A stretch of 64,000 nt of DNA from an uncultured Dokdonia sp. (lineage in GTDB: Bacteria > Bacteroidota > Bacteroidia > Flavobacteriales > Flavobacteriaceae), in contig CANNDF010000005.1 of NCBI GenBank assembly GCA_947503305.1, positions 124,001-188,000 on the forward strand, written 5' to 3'. Position 1 is the stretch's first letter; every line of letters starts with the position of its first letter. This document shows, piece by piece, positions 1 through 9,053 of this stretch. Under the pieces are notes generated by a model. The model had not been told where the DNA came from, did not search any database, and saw only the letters and a list, made by a program, of their open reading frames with translations. Made by a program: the position numbers and the translations under genes.

Positions 1-756
1 AGCAGCATATCTTGGGATCTCTCCATCTCCTGTATCATCATCATCAAGATCGTTAAGTCGAGTCCACGTTTCTGAAGCTAGATTAAATTTCCAGAAATCT
101 CTAGCAAAAATCCCGTTGGATATTCCTCCAGCTAGATATACCTCATTATTAATTGTAAATGTAGAGGCGTCTCTTCTTTTATCGCCTCCAAATCCTGATA
201 TTTCTTCCCATGAATCTGTTGACGGGGTATATTTAAAAAAGTCCTTCTTATCATTATCTCCATCAAAACCAGTTCCTACATACCCATGAGTATCTGAGCT
301 AAACCCAACAGCGCCTCTTCGTGGAGAATCTATAAAGTCTGCTATCTGTGTCCAACTATTAGTAGATACATTATATTGATAAAAATCACTGAGTTCAAAA
401 TCTCCGTCAAAACCCATACCTACATAGATAGAAGATCCAATACCAAACGAGGAAGCAGCGCTTCGCTCTATTCCAGGAAAATCTGACAATTGAGACCAGA
501 AATCTCCATTGATATCATACACCCAAAAATCTTTTAAATAATCATCTCCATCAAAACCTGTTCCCATATATCCTTCATCTCCTAGCGTATATGCGATACT
601 ACTACTTCTAGGTGTTCCATCAAAAACAGATCTATCTATCCAATTTCCTAATAGATCATTATCATCATCACTTCCACATCCTTGAGTTAGTAATGACACC
701 ATCAATACCCCCACCAAATAGGGGAGTTTCATCCGTTGTTTTTTATTTGTCTTCAT
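1..756 (-). CDS. Kelch-repeat lipoprotein, 3' end outside the window
   Basis: Reading the minus strand from ATG 754-756 gives an uninterrupted frame to the left edge, so the C-terminus is missing. The N-terminus has a lipoprotein signal with the lipobox LLTQGC followed by an acidic GSDDD stretch, so it is probably a lipid-anchored surface or periplasmic protein. The rest consists of repeats of about 50 residues with the pattern GYxGxGFDGD...KDFWxY...W, as in Kelch beta-propeller blades. The start at 756 overlaps the end of the upstream gene by 14 bases. An internal ATG at 730-732 (MKLPYLVGVL) would also give a good signal peptide. It is cotranscribed with the DUF6268 gene. Kelch propellers usually bind proteins or glycans; the ligand is unknown. 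Confidence 0.8.
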   Translation of the reverse strand, partial: MKTNKKQRMKLPYLVGVLMVSLLTQGCGSDDDNDLLGNWIDRSVFDGTPRSSSIAYTLGDEGYMGTGFDGDDYLKDFWVYDINGDFWSQLSDFPGIERSAASSFGIGSSIYVGMGFDGDFELSDFYQYNVSTNSWTQIADFIDSPRRGAVGFSSDTHGYVGTGFDGDNDKKDFFKYTPSTDSWEEISGFGGDKRRDASTFTINNEVYLAGGISNGIFARDFWKFNLASETWTRLNDLDDDDTGDGEIPRYAA

Positions 757-1657
757 TTTTGTTTTTTGCATTTCTGCTTTTATTAATATTCATTTTTATT
801 CCCATCGATATGGTAGGTGTAGGTGATGTATCAAACGTATAGATATTGTTTCCATCTACATCTAGTATACTCAGTTCTTCCCCTAGCACATATCCCATCT
901 TTATAGAAGTACTAAATAGGGCGTCTAATTTGTAATTATGCTCAAGGACAATCCCAATACCATTTAATTGAAGTTTGGTATCACGCAATGAACCTAGTTC
1001 TGGAATAGATACATACTCGGAGTTATTACTATACAATCCATTAGGTGTGAGTTGTAGCCCAAGCGTATTTTTATCAAACTGGTAAAAAACCCCAGTCCTA
1101 GGAATACCAATGGCATAACTCAAATGCTTATTGACTTGCTTTGTATACTGTACTATAGGTAAGAATCCAGGTTCTCCTAGTAAGACTCCGTATAATACTC
1201 CAAAAGTAAGTTGGGATTGTTTCCCTGATTCTCCCCATATTTTACTTGCGTTAAGCATTGTGTTAAATTGAAAATCCTCGCTAGATAACGAACCCGAAAA
1301 ATTAGACGATAAAGTAGGTTGTAAACTAGCTTGTAATGACCAATCGTTCTTTAAGAGATGCCTATATATAACTCGTGGTTGTATCACTTGCATCTCTGTA
1401 TAAGAATTAAAATCAAAAGGAGTGTTTAACCCTTTAAATACAAAATCTATATGTGCATACGATATCCCAAATCCTAGAAATCCATTCTTCACCTTCTTGC
1501 CTATCATTCCATTGAGTTGATATCGCTCCATCTGAACGTCTCCCATATCGGGTAGTAATGTGTATTCAAACCGTCCCAATTCGGGAGGGGAAGATTGCGC
1601 TTTCGCGAAAGCAAAACAACCAACAACACATATACTTATTATAATTATTCTCTTCAC
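743..1657 (-). CDS. DUF6268-like outer membrane beta-barrel protein
   Basis: This is a predicted outer-membrane beta-barrel of about 300 residues, with alternating hydrophobic strands and many aromatic and glycine residues, resembling the uncharacterised DUF6268 family of Bacteroidota. I prefer the GTG at 1655-1657, which gives MKRIIIISICVVGCFAFAKAQ, a clean signal peptide cut after AKA. The upstream ATG at 1715-1717 would add 20 residues in front of the signal peptide. The codons for AFAKA are formed by the window's recurrent palindrome. The gene overlaps the Kelch lipoprotein gene downstream, so the two are probably translated together. No enzymatic motif is visible and the function is unknown. 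The family call is from memory of the pattern, not a search. Confidence 0.75.
   Translation of the reverse strand: MKRIIIISICVVGCFAFAKAQSSPPELGRFEYTLLPDMGDVQMERYQLNGMIGKKVKNGFLGFGISYAHIDFVFKGLNTPFDFNSYTEMQVIQPRVIYRHLLKNDWSLQASLQPTLSSNFSGSLSSEDFQFNTMLNASKIWGESGKQSQLTFGVLYGVLLGEPGFLPIVQYTKQVNKHLSYAIGIPRTGVFYQFDKNTLGLQLTPNGLYSNNSEYVSIPELGSLRDTKLQLNGIGIVLEHNYKLDALFSTSIKMGYVLGEELSILDVDGNNIYTFDTSPTPTISMGIKMNINKSRNAKNKNEDK
1599..1612. repeat. GCTTTCGCGAAAGC palindrome, perfect copy inside a gene
   Basis: Perfect 14-bp palindrome read as AFAKA in the signal peptide of the DUF6268-like gene, exactly at the predicted signal-peptidase site. One of eight perfect copies in the window. Confidence 0.9.
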
Positions 1658-1879
1658 AAATTGTATTTGAAGCAAATGTATTCTCACAATGAACTGTAAA
1701 GAAAAATAATAGACCAACTAGAAATTTTAATAGACCAATTGTGAAGATGTATCTATCAATATGAATGCTATGCTTAATAGAGTAATACAGAGTATTCGTC
1801 TATTAAAAAAGACCTTATGTATAATATAGTTTTTAGCAAAATCTGTATCCCATTAATTTGTTTAAAAATTCAGATATAG

Positions 1880-3187
1880 ATGAAAAACATCTTTTTGTAC
1901 ATACTGCTATTAGGACTTATTATCTCCTGCTCTTTAGAGGAAGAAAACAGACCTACACTAGAAGTAGGAAGTGATTTTATAGAATCTAACATTAGAGTAA
2001 TCTCTATAGATTCATTTCAAGTAGAATTATCTACATTTAAATTTGATAGTATTAATAGTTCCGATACCAATCGACTCCTCGTCGGTAGATACGAAGATGA
2101 GCATTTGGGAACGGTAGAGTCTACTCCCTATTTCCAACTTAGAGCTAGAGACTTTGATATAGATAACGATGCAGAGTTAGATAGCGTAGCATTGATCTTA
2201 GGATATGACAATTATTTTTATAATGACACAACACTTGTTAATAGAATAGATGTCCATAGAATTACCGAAAGGTTTCAAATAGATGATAACATTTTCTATA
2301 ATACGAGTTCGCTATCGTACGATCCGGAGGTTCTTATTTCTAGATTATACACTCCCAGACCTATAGAAGAAGATTCTTTACACATCTCTTTTTCTACTCC
2401 TTTTACTCAAAATCTTTTTGAAGCTTTACGAGACGGAGATATTGATGATAATGATGAGTTACAACAACAGTTACGTGGTCTTGTATTAAAAGCTGGGGAT
2501 ACAGATAATGGTTCTGTTATAGGTTTTTCTCTCAATCAGGATGTTACTCATTTACGGTTCTATTATAAAATTCCAGGGGAGCTTGATGATCAAACGGAGT
2601 CCTATGATTTGTCTATCATAGCAAATGAGTTACCCTATGTATTTAATAATATACGAAGTGAAGTCAGTGGTAATTTAACCACATTAGATGATCAGGAGAT
2701 CAATCTTCTAGCCTCAGAAAATGACGGGATATCTTATGTTCAAGCGGGTGTGGGTTATGCAACCAGAATTCGTTTTCCAAGTATTCGGAAAATAGAAGAA
2801 TTATCTCCCGGAGGTACTATATTAAATGCTACTCTACAATTAAAGCCTGTTGATTTTTCTGGTATACTCCCACTTACAGACTCTCTTAATGTAAGTATTA
2901 TAAATGCAGATAATGTAATTACAGAACCTGTAATATTCTCTGGCTTAGGTGCTACTCTAGCTGGCCTGGATGAGGGAGATCCAGAATTTAATGAAACTAT
3001 TTATCAATTTCCTGTAGGGTCCTATATAGACACAAAAATAGGCGAAACAAATATTGTAGATGATGCCCTTGTTATTTTCCAAAGAGAATTTAACACCAAT
3101 GTTGATAGAAGCATTATAGATACTCGCACTACAGGAAACCTATACACAAAACTGATAATTACCTATGCTATTTATGATGAAGAATAG
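1880..3187 (+). CDS. DUF4270 family lipoprotein
   Basis: A 435-residue predicted lipoprotein: MKNIFLYILLLGLIISCS gives a signal peptide ending in a lipobox cysteine (C17). The mature part resembles DUF4270, a Bacteroidota family of unknown function with TNxLLxGxYED-like and LILxYxxYYxDT-like segments, both recognisable here (NRLLVGRYEDEHLG; VALILGYDNYFYNDTT). It opens an apparent six-gene operon that ends with a tripartite efflux pump. The next gene starts inside its last codons. It lies divergently from the DUF6268/Kelch pair across a 220-base spacer. The role is unknown; by location it is likely at the cell envelope. Confidence 0.8.
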   Translation: MKNIFLYILLLGLIISCSLEEENRPTLEVGSDFIESNIRVISIDSFQVELSTFKFDSINSSDTNRLLVGRYEDEHLGTVESTPYFQLRARDFDIDNDAELDSVALILGYDNYFYNDTTLVNRIDVHRITERFQIDDNIFYNTSSLSYDPEVLISRLYTPRPIEEDSLHISFSTPFTQNLFEALRDGDIDDNDELQQQLRGLVLKAGDTDNGSVIGFSLNQDVTHLRFYYKIPGELDDQTESYDLSIIANELPYVFNNIRSEVSGNLTTLDDQEINLLASENDGISYVQAGVGYATRIRFPSIRKIEELSPGGTILNATLQLKPVDFSGILPLTDSLNVSIINADNVITEPVIFSGLGATLAGLDEGDPEFNETIYQFPVGSYIDTKIGETNIVDDALVIFQREFNTNVDRSIIDTRTTGNLYTKLIITYAIYDEE

Positions 3188-4424
3188 TAGAATCGTTTTT
3201 ATGCTACTATTGATAAGTAGTACAGTATATACCCATGGACAGTCTAATGGATTAACAGGGTCTCCCTATTCGCTCTTTGGGTTAGGCGTACAAAGTAATT
3301 CCAGTGTGGGGAGGTTTAGTAGTATGGCGCGTACGGGGATTGCTTTATCATCAGGCACACAAATTAACCTATCCAATCCCGCCTCCTTTGCTGGCATAGA
3401 ACAGAAACGGTTCTTATTTGATATAGGCGGCCTTACAGAAATAAACTCTTTATCAGATAGACAAACAGATGATGAGCGTAGAGTGACAGGAAACTTCTCT
3501 AGTCTAGCAATTGCTTTTAGTATCAACTCAAAATCTAACCTGGGTATTTCATTAATTCCAGAAACGAATGTGGGATATGCGCTTACGGGCATCGAAACTC
3601 CTGTAGAAGGTTCTACAGAGACATTTGTAGGGTCTGTCATTGGGTCTGGAGCTCTTAATACAGTCGCTGTAGATTATGGATATCGATTAAGTAAAAACAT
3701 ACACATCGGTGCAAAAGCAACCTACCTTTTTGGAAAAATTACAGAAAATGAGAATGTCAGTACTCAGTTGGATGCACTCAATATTTCTGAAGAAAACTTT
3801 TATAGCGGTATAAAATTAGGGCTAGGTATACAAACACAAATTACTCCCAAAATACGATTAGGTATTATCACAGAATTACCCTCAACCCTTGGAGCCACAC
3901 AAGATAGAAATGTATCCCGTACCCTTGATAGTTCACCAAATGCTGTAGAAATAGAAAATGGTATTGATATAAATGATTTCAAACTCCCTCTTCAAATAGG
4001 GAGTGGATTAAATTATACTTTTCGTGAAGGCTTTAATATAAGCTTTGATTATAGAAAATATTTCTGGAATGCTACAGATCAAAGCGATAATGTAGGCGAG
4101 TTTATAGATCAGGATATTATAAGTCTAGGGGGAGAATTTACAACAAACCCAAGAGGGCTCAGGTATTGGGAACATATAAGTTTTAGAGGAGGTATCAATT
4201 ATGATACAGGATATTTGAAAGTAGAAAACACAACAATTGATCGCCTCTCTGCCTCTATAGGTATAGGAATTCCTGTAGGAAAAAAAGGAAACCAGATCAA
4301 CTTTTCATACACCCGTGCATTACGGGGAGAAGTAGAAAATATTTTAGTCCAGGAAAATCAAAACCTATTTAATATCAATCTTAGTTTTAAAGATATCTGG
4401 TTTGTTCAAAGAAAATTTAATTAA
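3174..4424 (+). CDS. Predicted outer membrane beta-barrel protein
   Basis: About 416 residues, beginning with a signal peptide (MMKNSRIVFMLLLISSTVYTHGQ) and followed by SPYSLFGLG and LSNPASFAG segments that are typical of flavobacterial outer-membrane proteins of the OmpP1/FadL-like type. Alternating strands run to an aromatic C-terminus (KDIWFVQRKFN). Of the clustered ATG codons at 3165, 3174 and 3177 I use 3174, because the N-terminal MLF would sit awkwardly before the signal. The start overlaps the stop of the DUF4270 gene. Its position in the operon suggests an envelope partner of DUF4270 or of the efflux pump, but this is inference. The exact family is uncertain. Confidence 0.75.
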   Translation: MMKNSRIVFMLLLISSTVYTHGQSNGLTGSPYSLFGLGVQSNSSVGRFSSMARTGIALSSGTQINLSNPASFAGIEQKRFLFDIGGLTEINSLSDRQTDDERRVTGNFSSLAIAFSINSKSNLGISLIPETNVGYALTGIETPVEGSTETFVGSVIGSGALNTVAVDYGYRLSKNIHIGAKATYLFGKITENENVSTQLDALNISEENFYSGIKLGLGIQTQITPKIRLGIITELPSTLGATQDRNVSRTLDSSPNAVEIENGIDINDFKLPLQIGSGLNYTFREGFNISFDYRKYFWNATDQSDNVGEFIDQDIISLGGEFTTNPRGLRYWEHISFRGGINYDTGYLKVENTTIDRLSASIGIGIPVGKKGNQINFSYTRALRGEVENILVQENQNLFNINLSFKDIWFVQRKFN

Positions 4425-4437
4425 AAAAAAGAAGAAT

Positions 4438-4791
4438 ATGAAACACCTCATTCTAATTACAATGATGCTACTTACATCATTACAGACTATGGCGCAGTTA
4501 ACTCCAGAAGAAGCCGCCGATTATCAAACTACAATCATGGAAAAAGAGCTCAATCTTACTGAAGAGCAGAAAGAAGCTGTAGCCCTACAAAATCTAGAGT
4601 TTTCAAAAAAACAAATTAATCTTATTAATGCGCCCGGAAGTATGTTTGGAAAAGTAGGCGACATGCGTAAAATCAAAAAGACAAAAAATGAATCTCTTTC
4701 AAAAATTCTTACCAAAGAACAAATGGAAAAATATGAGGATGATGTAGAACCTGCTATACAAAAGTATTTGCGAAGTAAAATGAAATCATGA
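4438..4791 (+). CDS. Small Spy/CpxP-like periplasmic helical protein
   Basis: A 117-residue secreted protein. MKHLILITMMLLTSLQTMAQ is a classic signal peptide, so the ATG at 4438 is preferred to one 36 bases upstream. The mature part is predicted to be all helical, charged, and contains LTEEQKEAVALQNLEFSKK and LTKEQMEKYE, which resemble the LTxxQ motifs of Spy/CpxP periplasmic chaperones. Its stop codon overlaps the ATG of the adaptor gene (ATGA). Spy-like proteins next to RND pumps are usually linked to envelope stress or metal resistance. The family assignment rests on short motifs only. Confidence 0.6.
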   Translation: MKHLILITMMLLTSLQTMAQLTPEEAADYQTTIMEKELNLTEEQKEAVALQNLEFSKKQINLINAPGSMFGKVGDMRKIKKTKNESLSKILTKEQMEKYEDDVEPAIQKYLRSKMKS

Positions 4792-5903
4792 GATCAGTAG
4801 TAAGTATTATACTAGGTATTATCATTATAATTTTAGGAGTAGCCACTTTTGTTTTTTTGAAATCTGAAAAAGAACAGAAATCACTACCCCCTAAAGAAAA
4901 AGTAGCTATACGAGTAAAAACAGAAGCTGTACAACTTACAGCTATTCCCTATATAATAGAAGCTACAGGTATTGTAGGTGCTAAAGAAAAAGTAGAACTC
5001 TATAGTGAAGTGCAAGGAATTTTAGTCAAGACAAGAACACCTTTTAAAGAAGGGAACACCTTTTATAAGGGAGCAACATTATTACAAATCAATAATCAGG
5101 AATATAAAGCGCAAGTAAAGTCTAATAAAAGTACGTTGATGAATCAAATTGCAGCGATGCTCCCTGATATGGAAATTGAGTATCCAGTCACTGCATTAAA
5201 ATGGAAAACCTATTTAAGCAATTTTGATATAAATACTTCTATACAACCAATACCAGAATTTACTTCTGAAGCAGAAAAACTATTTATTACAGGAAAAAAA
5301 ATTATAGAAACTTATTATTCTATAAAAAACCAAGAAGAACGACTCTCCAAGTATACCTTAAGAGCCCCATTTTCTGGTAGTGTTACACAAGCAAATGTAC
5401 AAGTAGGAACACTCGTCCGTAGTGGTCAAAAACTAGGCGAGTTTATAGATCCATCTGTTTTTGAAGTAGAATTATCTATTCCTGCTTCAGAAAATAAGTA
5501 TCTAAAAAAAGGGGGGACTATAGCTCTTAGTACCCTCGATGACCAAGATAAATTTAAAGGGACAGTTACAAGAATAAATGAGCGTATTGATCAAGAAACG
5601 CAAAGTATTCTAGTCATTGTACAAATAGAAGGTACCCATATTAAAGATGGGCAATATGTAAAGGCTCATATTAAAGGGGCACCTATAGAAAAAGGATATC
5701 TATTGGAACATGCCTTGTTAAAAGAAAATCAACAAGTCTATATCGTACGTGATGGAGTACTAGCTCTAAAAACCATTACTCCAGTAAATAGGATAGGAAA
5801 TCAGATAGTAGTACAAGGACTTCAGGACCAAGATATGCTTATCATGGAAAACATTGCAAATGCATATCCCGGTATGAAAGTACAACCCATATTAATAAAA
5901 TAG
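4788..5903 (+). CDS. RND efflux periplasmic adaptor subunit (HlyD/AcrA family)
   Basis: A 371-residue membrane-fusion protein. An N-terminal transmembrane anchor (about residues 4-24) is followed by a barrel-sandwich half (VELYSEVQGILVKT), a short helical hairpin, the second lipoyl half (LRAPFSGSVTQANVQVGTLV) near residues 190-215, and beta-barrel and membrane-proximal domains. Such adaptors bridge the inner-membrane RND pump and the TolC channel. The gene overlaps the preceding stop by four bases, and its own stop abuts the pump start with no gap, as expected for stoichiometric assembly. The substrate cannot be read from the sequence. Confidence 0.92.
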   Translation: MRSVVSIILGIIIIILGVATFVFLKSEKEQKSLPPKEKVAIRVKTEAVQLTAIPYIIEATGIVGAKEKVELYSEVQGILVKTRTPFKEGNTFYKGATLLQINNQEYKAQVKSNKSTLMNQIAAMLPDMEIEYPVTALKWKTYLSNFDINTSIQPIPEFTSEAEKLFITGKKIIETYYSIKNQEERLSKYTLRAPFSGSVTQANVQVGTLVRSGQKLGEFIDPSVFEVELSIPASENKYLKKGGTIALSTLDDQDKFKGTVTRINERIDQETQSILVIVQIEGTHIKDGQYVKAHIKGAPIEKGYLLEHALLKENQQVYIVRDGVLALKTITPVNRIGNQIVVQGLQDQDMLIMENIANAYPGMKVQPILIK

Positions 5904-8900
5904 ATGATGAAAAAATTCATAGGTTATTTTATAAAATACCCCATAGCTGTAAACATTTTTATTATAGGCTTTTTAATATTTGGGTATTTGGGATATCATA
6001 AGATGAACTCTTCTATATTTCCATTATCCGAGGCAAGTATTATACAGATTAGTATGAGCTATCCTGGAGCCTCTCCCGAGGAGGTAGAAGAGGGTGTTGT
6101 CCAGAAAATAGAGCGCAATCTAAAAGGAGTAGAAGGAGTAGATAGAATTACCTCAACATCTCAGGAAAATCAAGGTAACATCTCTATTGAAGTACATACA
6201 GATTTTGATATTAATCTCGTTCTAGAAGATGTTAAAAATGCAGTAGACAAAATCCCATCATTCCCTATAGGGACTGAACCCGCAGTCATAGAAACCATAA
6301 AACCTACAAGAGCTGCTATCTCCTATGCACTTACAGGAAAAGAGACACCCATGCATATCTTAAAATCTGAAGCTCAAAACATTGAAAATGACTTACTCCG
6401 AATAGGCGGAATTTCTCAAATTAAACTCTTTGGATTTCCTGAAGAAGAAATAGAAATTTCAATTTCAGAAGAAAAACTAAGAAGTAATAACTTAAGTTTT
6501 GAAGAAGTATCTATAGCCATTGCAGAGGCAAATATTCTTATCTCAGGTGGCTCTATAAAAACAACGCAAGAAGAATACTTAATCAGAGCAAAAAACAAAT
6601 CCTATTATTCCAAAAATTTAGAAGATATTATTGTAAAAACAACAGCTTCTGGAGGAAAAGTACGCTTGCGCGAAATTGCAATCCTAAAAGACATCTTTGC
6701 AGAAGCGCCTCAATATCTTACCATCAATGGACAACCAGCTATAAGTATAGAGGTCACAAACACCAATTCTGAAGACCTTATAAGTAGTGCAGATAATATA
6801 AAAAAGTATTGTCAAAAATATAACGAAACGCATGATAATCTCGAATTGATTTTAACTACAGATTCATCAGAAATTATTCAAGATAGAATCTCTCTACTAC
6901 TAGAGAATGCAGCAGTAGGAATGCTATTAGTATTAGTATTGCTCTCGTTTTTCTTACGCCCTCGGGTGGCTTTTTGGGTAGCGTTTGGACTACCTATATC
7001 ATTTTTTGGGATGTTTATTTTACTTCCCCACTATGATGTAACAATAAATATGCTTTCACTTTTTGGGATGATACTTGTTATAGGAATCCTTGTAGATGAT
7101 AGTATTGTTATCGCAGAAAATATCTATGCAAGAGTAGAAAATGGAGACTCCCCTATTAAAGCAGCCGTATTAGGAACAAAAGATGTCATTGTCCCTATTG
7201 TAGCTGCAATTACAACTACAATTCTTGCATTTTCTGTATTCTTTTTTCTAGATGGACAGATAGGTGCATTCTTTGGAGATATAGCTACCGTAGTAGCGCT
7301 TACTTTGAGTGTATCCTTAATTGAAGCGCTATTAATACTTCCTGCACATTTGGCGCATTCTAGAGATCTTGCTGATAGAGGAAAAACATATAAGTTTAAT
7401 AAATGGGGAGATCAATTTATGGGGTTTATGAGGGATCGTTTATACAGTCCTGCCTTACGGTTTACATTAAAAAATAAATTTCTTTCTATTGCCATTGTAT
7501 GCTTTCTATTTCTAATGACTTTAGGAGCCTTTGCTGGGGGGATTATTAAACTCACCTTTTTCCCAACAAATGCTAGTGATCAAATCATTATTTCTATTCA
7601 GACACCCCAAGGAACCAGTGAACATATAACAGACTCACTCGCAACCCATATTGAACATAAAATATGGGAAGTAAACGAAGAACTGGAAGATACAAATAGC
7701 ACAACTTCACATATTATAAATACATTAAAACAAATAGGTCCGGGTAGCGCTGTATCTACTATAGTTGTAAATCTATCTCCTAGTGAGACACGTACCCTTT
7801 CATCTGTAGATATTTCTGGATTCATTAGAAATAAAGTAGGCTATATTCCAGAAATCGAAAAGTTAAGTTATAATTCTGGTTCCAATGTAGGAGGAAGTCC
7901 TATATCTATCTCTCTTCAAGGAGATAATGTAGCCCATTTAAAAAATGCAAAAGATATCATATATCAGGAACTAGGTAAAAACCCTGATGTAAAAGATATT
8001 ATAGACACAAGTCCTCTGGGTATAAAAGAAATACAATTAGAACTTAAAGACAACGCTTCTTTAATGGGGCTATCTCTTAATGATGTAATGGGGCAAGTGC
8101 GCAATGCATTTTTTGGAAAAGAAGTACAACGCGTTCAAAGAGGCCAAGATGAAGTAAAAGTATGGGTGAGATATACTAAAGACAACAGATCTAGTATTAA
8201 CGATCTAGATAATATGCAAATTCGAACTCAAAATGGACGTGTATCTCTGTCTGAAATAGCAACCTATAAGATAACCCGAGGCGATGTATCTATAAATCAT
8301 TTAGAAGGAATACGTGAGATTACTATAGAAGCAGATCTCGCAAATACAACCGCTAGCGCTCCAGAGATTATGCAAGATCTTACTACTCGAATTGCAAAGC
8401 AAGTACAAGATATCTATCCTGGTATTTCTATAAGTTCAGAAGGACAAAATAGAGAGGTAGATAAAATTGCTTCTTCTGCACTGGATGTGATACCAGCAAT
8501 TATCTTTTTAATATATGTGGTTATTGTATTTGCTTTTCGTTCTTATAGTCAACCATTCATTTTACTTACGCTTATCCCATTTAGTATTATTGGAGTTGCC
8601 TGGGGACACTGGCTTCATGGGTTTTCTGTAAATATATTATCCTATCTGGGTATTATAGGACTTGTAGGAATTATTGTAAATGATGGATTAGTTTTTACTG
8701 GAAAATTTAATAGCCTGCTTAAGCAAGGACTGCCTTTTGATGAGGCACTCTATGAAACTGGAAGAGCTCGTTTTAGAGCTATTTTTTTAACATCTATAAC
8801 CACAATTGCAGGGCTAGCACCATTAATGCTAGAAAAGAGCTTACAAGCACAGTTCTTAATTCCCATGGCAATATCTATAGCCTATGGTATTGCTATAGCA

Positions 8901-9053
8901 ACTGTGCTTACATTATTTATTCTCCCTGTTTTTCTTTCGTTTTCAAATAGTTTAAAAGTAAATATCAAGTACCTCACTACTGGAAAGAAACCTTCCAAAG
9001 AATCGGTAGAAAGGGCAATTATAGAATTAAAAGTCGAAGATGAAGAATTTTAA
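5904..9053 (+). CDS. RND efflux transporter permease subunit (AcrB-like)
   Basis: A 1049-residue inner-membrane pump of the resistance-nodulation-division superfamily, of normal length. One N-terminal membrane helix is followed by a large periplasmic porter domain, a block of helices, and the same pattern repeated in the second half. The proton-relay motif of TM4 is seen as ILVDDSIVIAENIY, and its pseudo-symmetric counterpart as IIVNDGLVFTGKFN. The pump trades protons for outward substrate transport. It lies between its adaptor and TolC genes and overlaps the latter by 14 bases. Whether the substrate is a drug, lipid or other amphiphile is not predictable; the motif set does not indicate a heavy-metal CusA type. 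Confidence 0.93.
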   Translation: MMKKFIGYFIKYPIAVNIFIIGFLIFGYLGYHKMNSSIFPLSEASIIQISMSYPGASPEEVEEGVVQKIERNLKGVEGVDRITSTSQENQGNISIEVHTDFDINLVLEDVKNAVDKIPSFPIGTEPAVIETIKPTRAAISYALTGKETPMHILKSEAQNIENDLLRIGGISQIKLFGFPEEEIEISISEEKLRSNNLSFEEVSIAIAEANILISGGSIKTTQEEYLIRAKNKSYYSKNLEDIIVKTTASGGKVRLREIAILKDIFAEAPQYLTINGQPAISIEVTNTNSEDLISSADNIKKYCQKYNETHDNLELILTTDSSEIIQDRISLLLENAAVGMLLVLVLLSFFLRPRVAFWVAFGLPISFFGMFILLPHYDVTINMLSLFGMILVIGILVDDSIVIAENIYARVENGDSPIKAAVLGTKDVIVPIVAAITTTILAFSVFFFLDGQIGAFFGDIATVVALTLSVSLIEALLILPAHLAHSRDLADRGKTYKFNKWGDQFMGFMRDRLYSPALRFTLKNKFLSIAIVCFLFLMTLGAFAGGIIKLTFFPTNASDQIIISIQTPQGTSEHITDSLATHIEHKIWEVNEELEDTNSTTSHIINTLKQIGPGSAVSTIVVNLSPSETRTLSSVDISGFIRNKVGYIPEIEKLSYNSGSNVGGSPISISLQGDNVAHLKNAKDIIYQELGKNPDVKDIIDTSPLGIKEIQLELKDNASLMGLSLNDVMGQVRNAFFGKEVQRVQRGQDEVKVWVRYTKDNRSSINDLDNMQIRTQNGRVSLSEIATYKITRGDVSINHLEGIREITIEADLANTTASAPEIMQDLTTRIAKQVQDIYPGISISSEGQNREVDKIASSALDVIPAIIFLIYVVIVFAFRSYSQPFILLTLIPFSIIGVAWGHWLHGFSVNILSYLGIIGLVGIIVNDGLVFTGKFNSLLKQGLPFDEALYETGRARFRAIFLTSITTIAGLAPLMLEKSLQAQFLIPMAISIAYGIAIATVLTLFILPVFLSFSNSLKVNIKYLTTGKKPSKESVERAIIELKVEDEEF

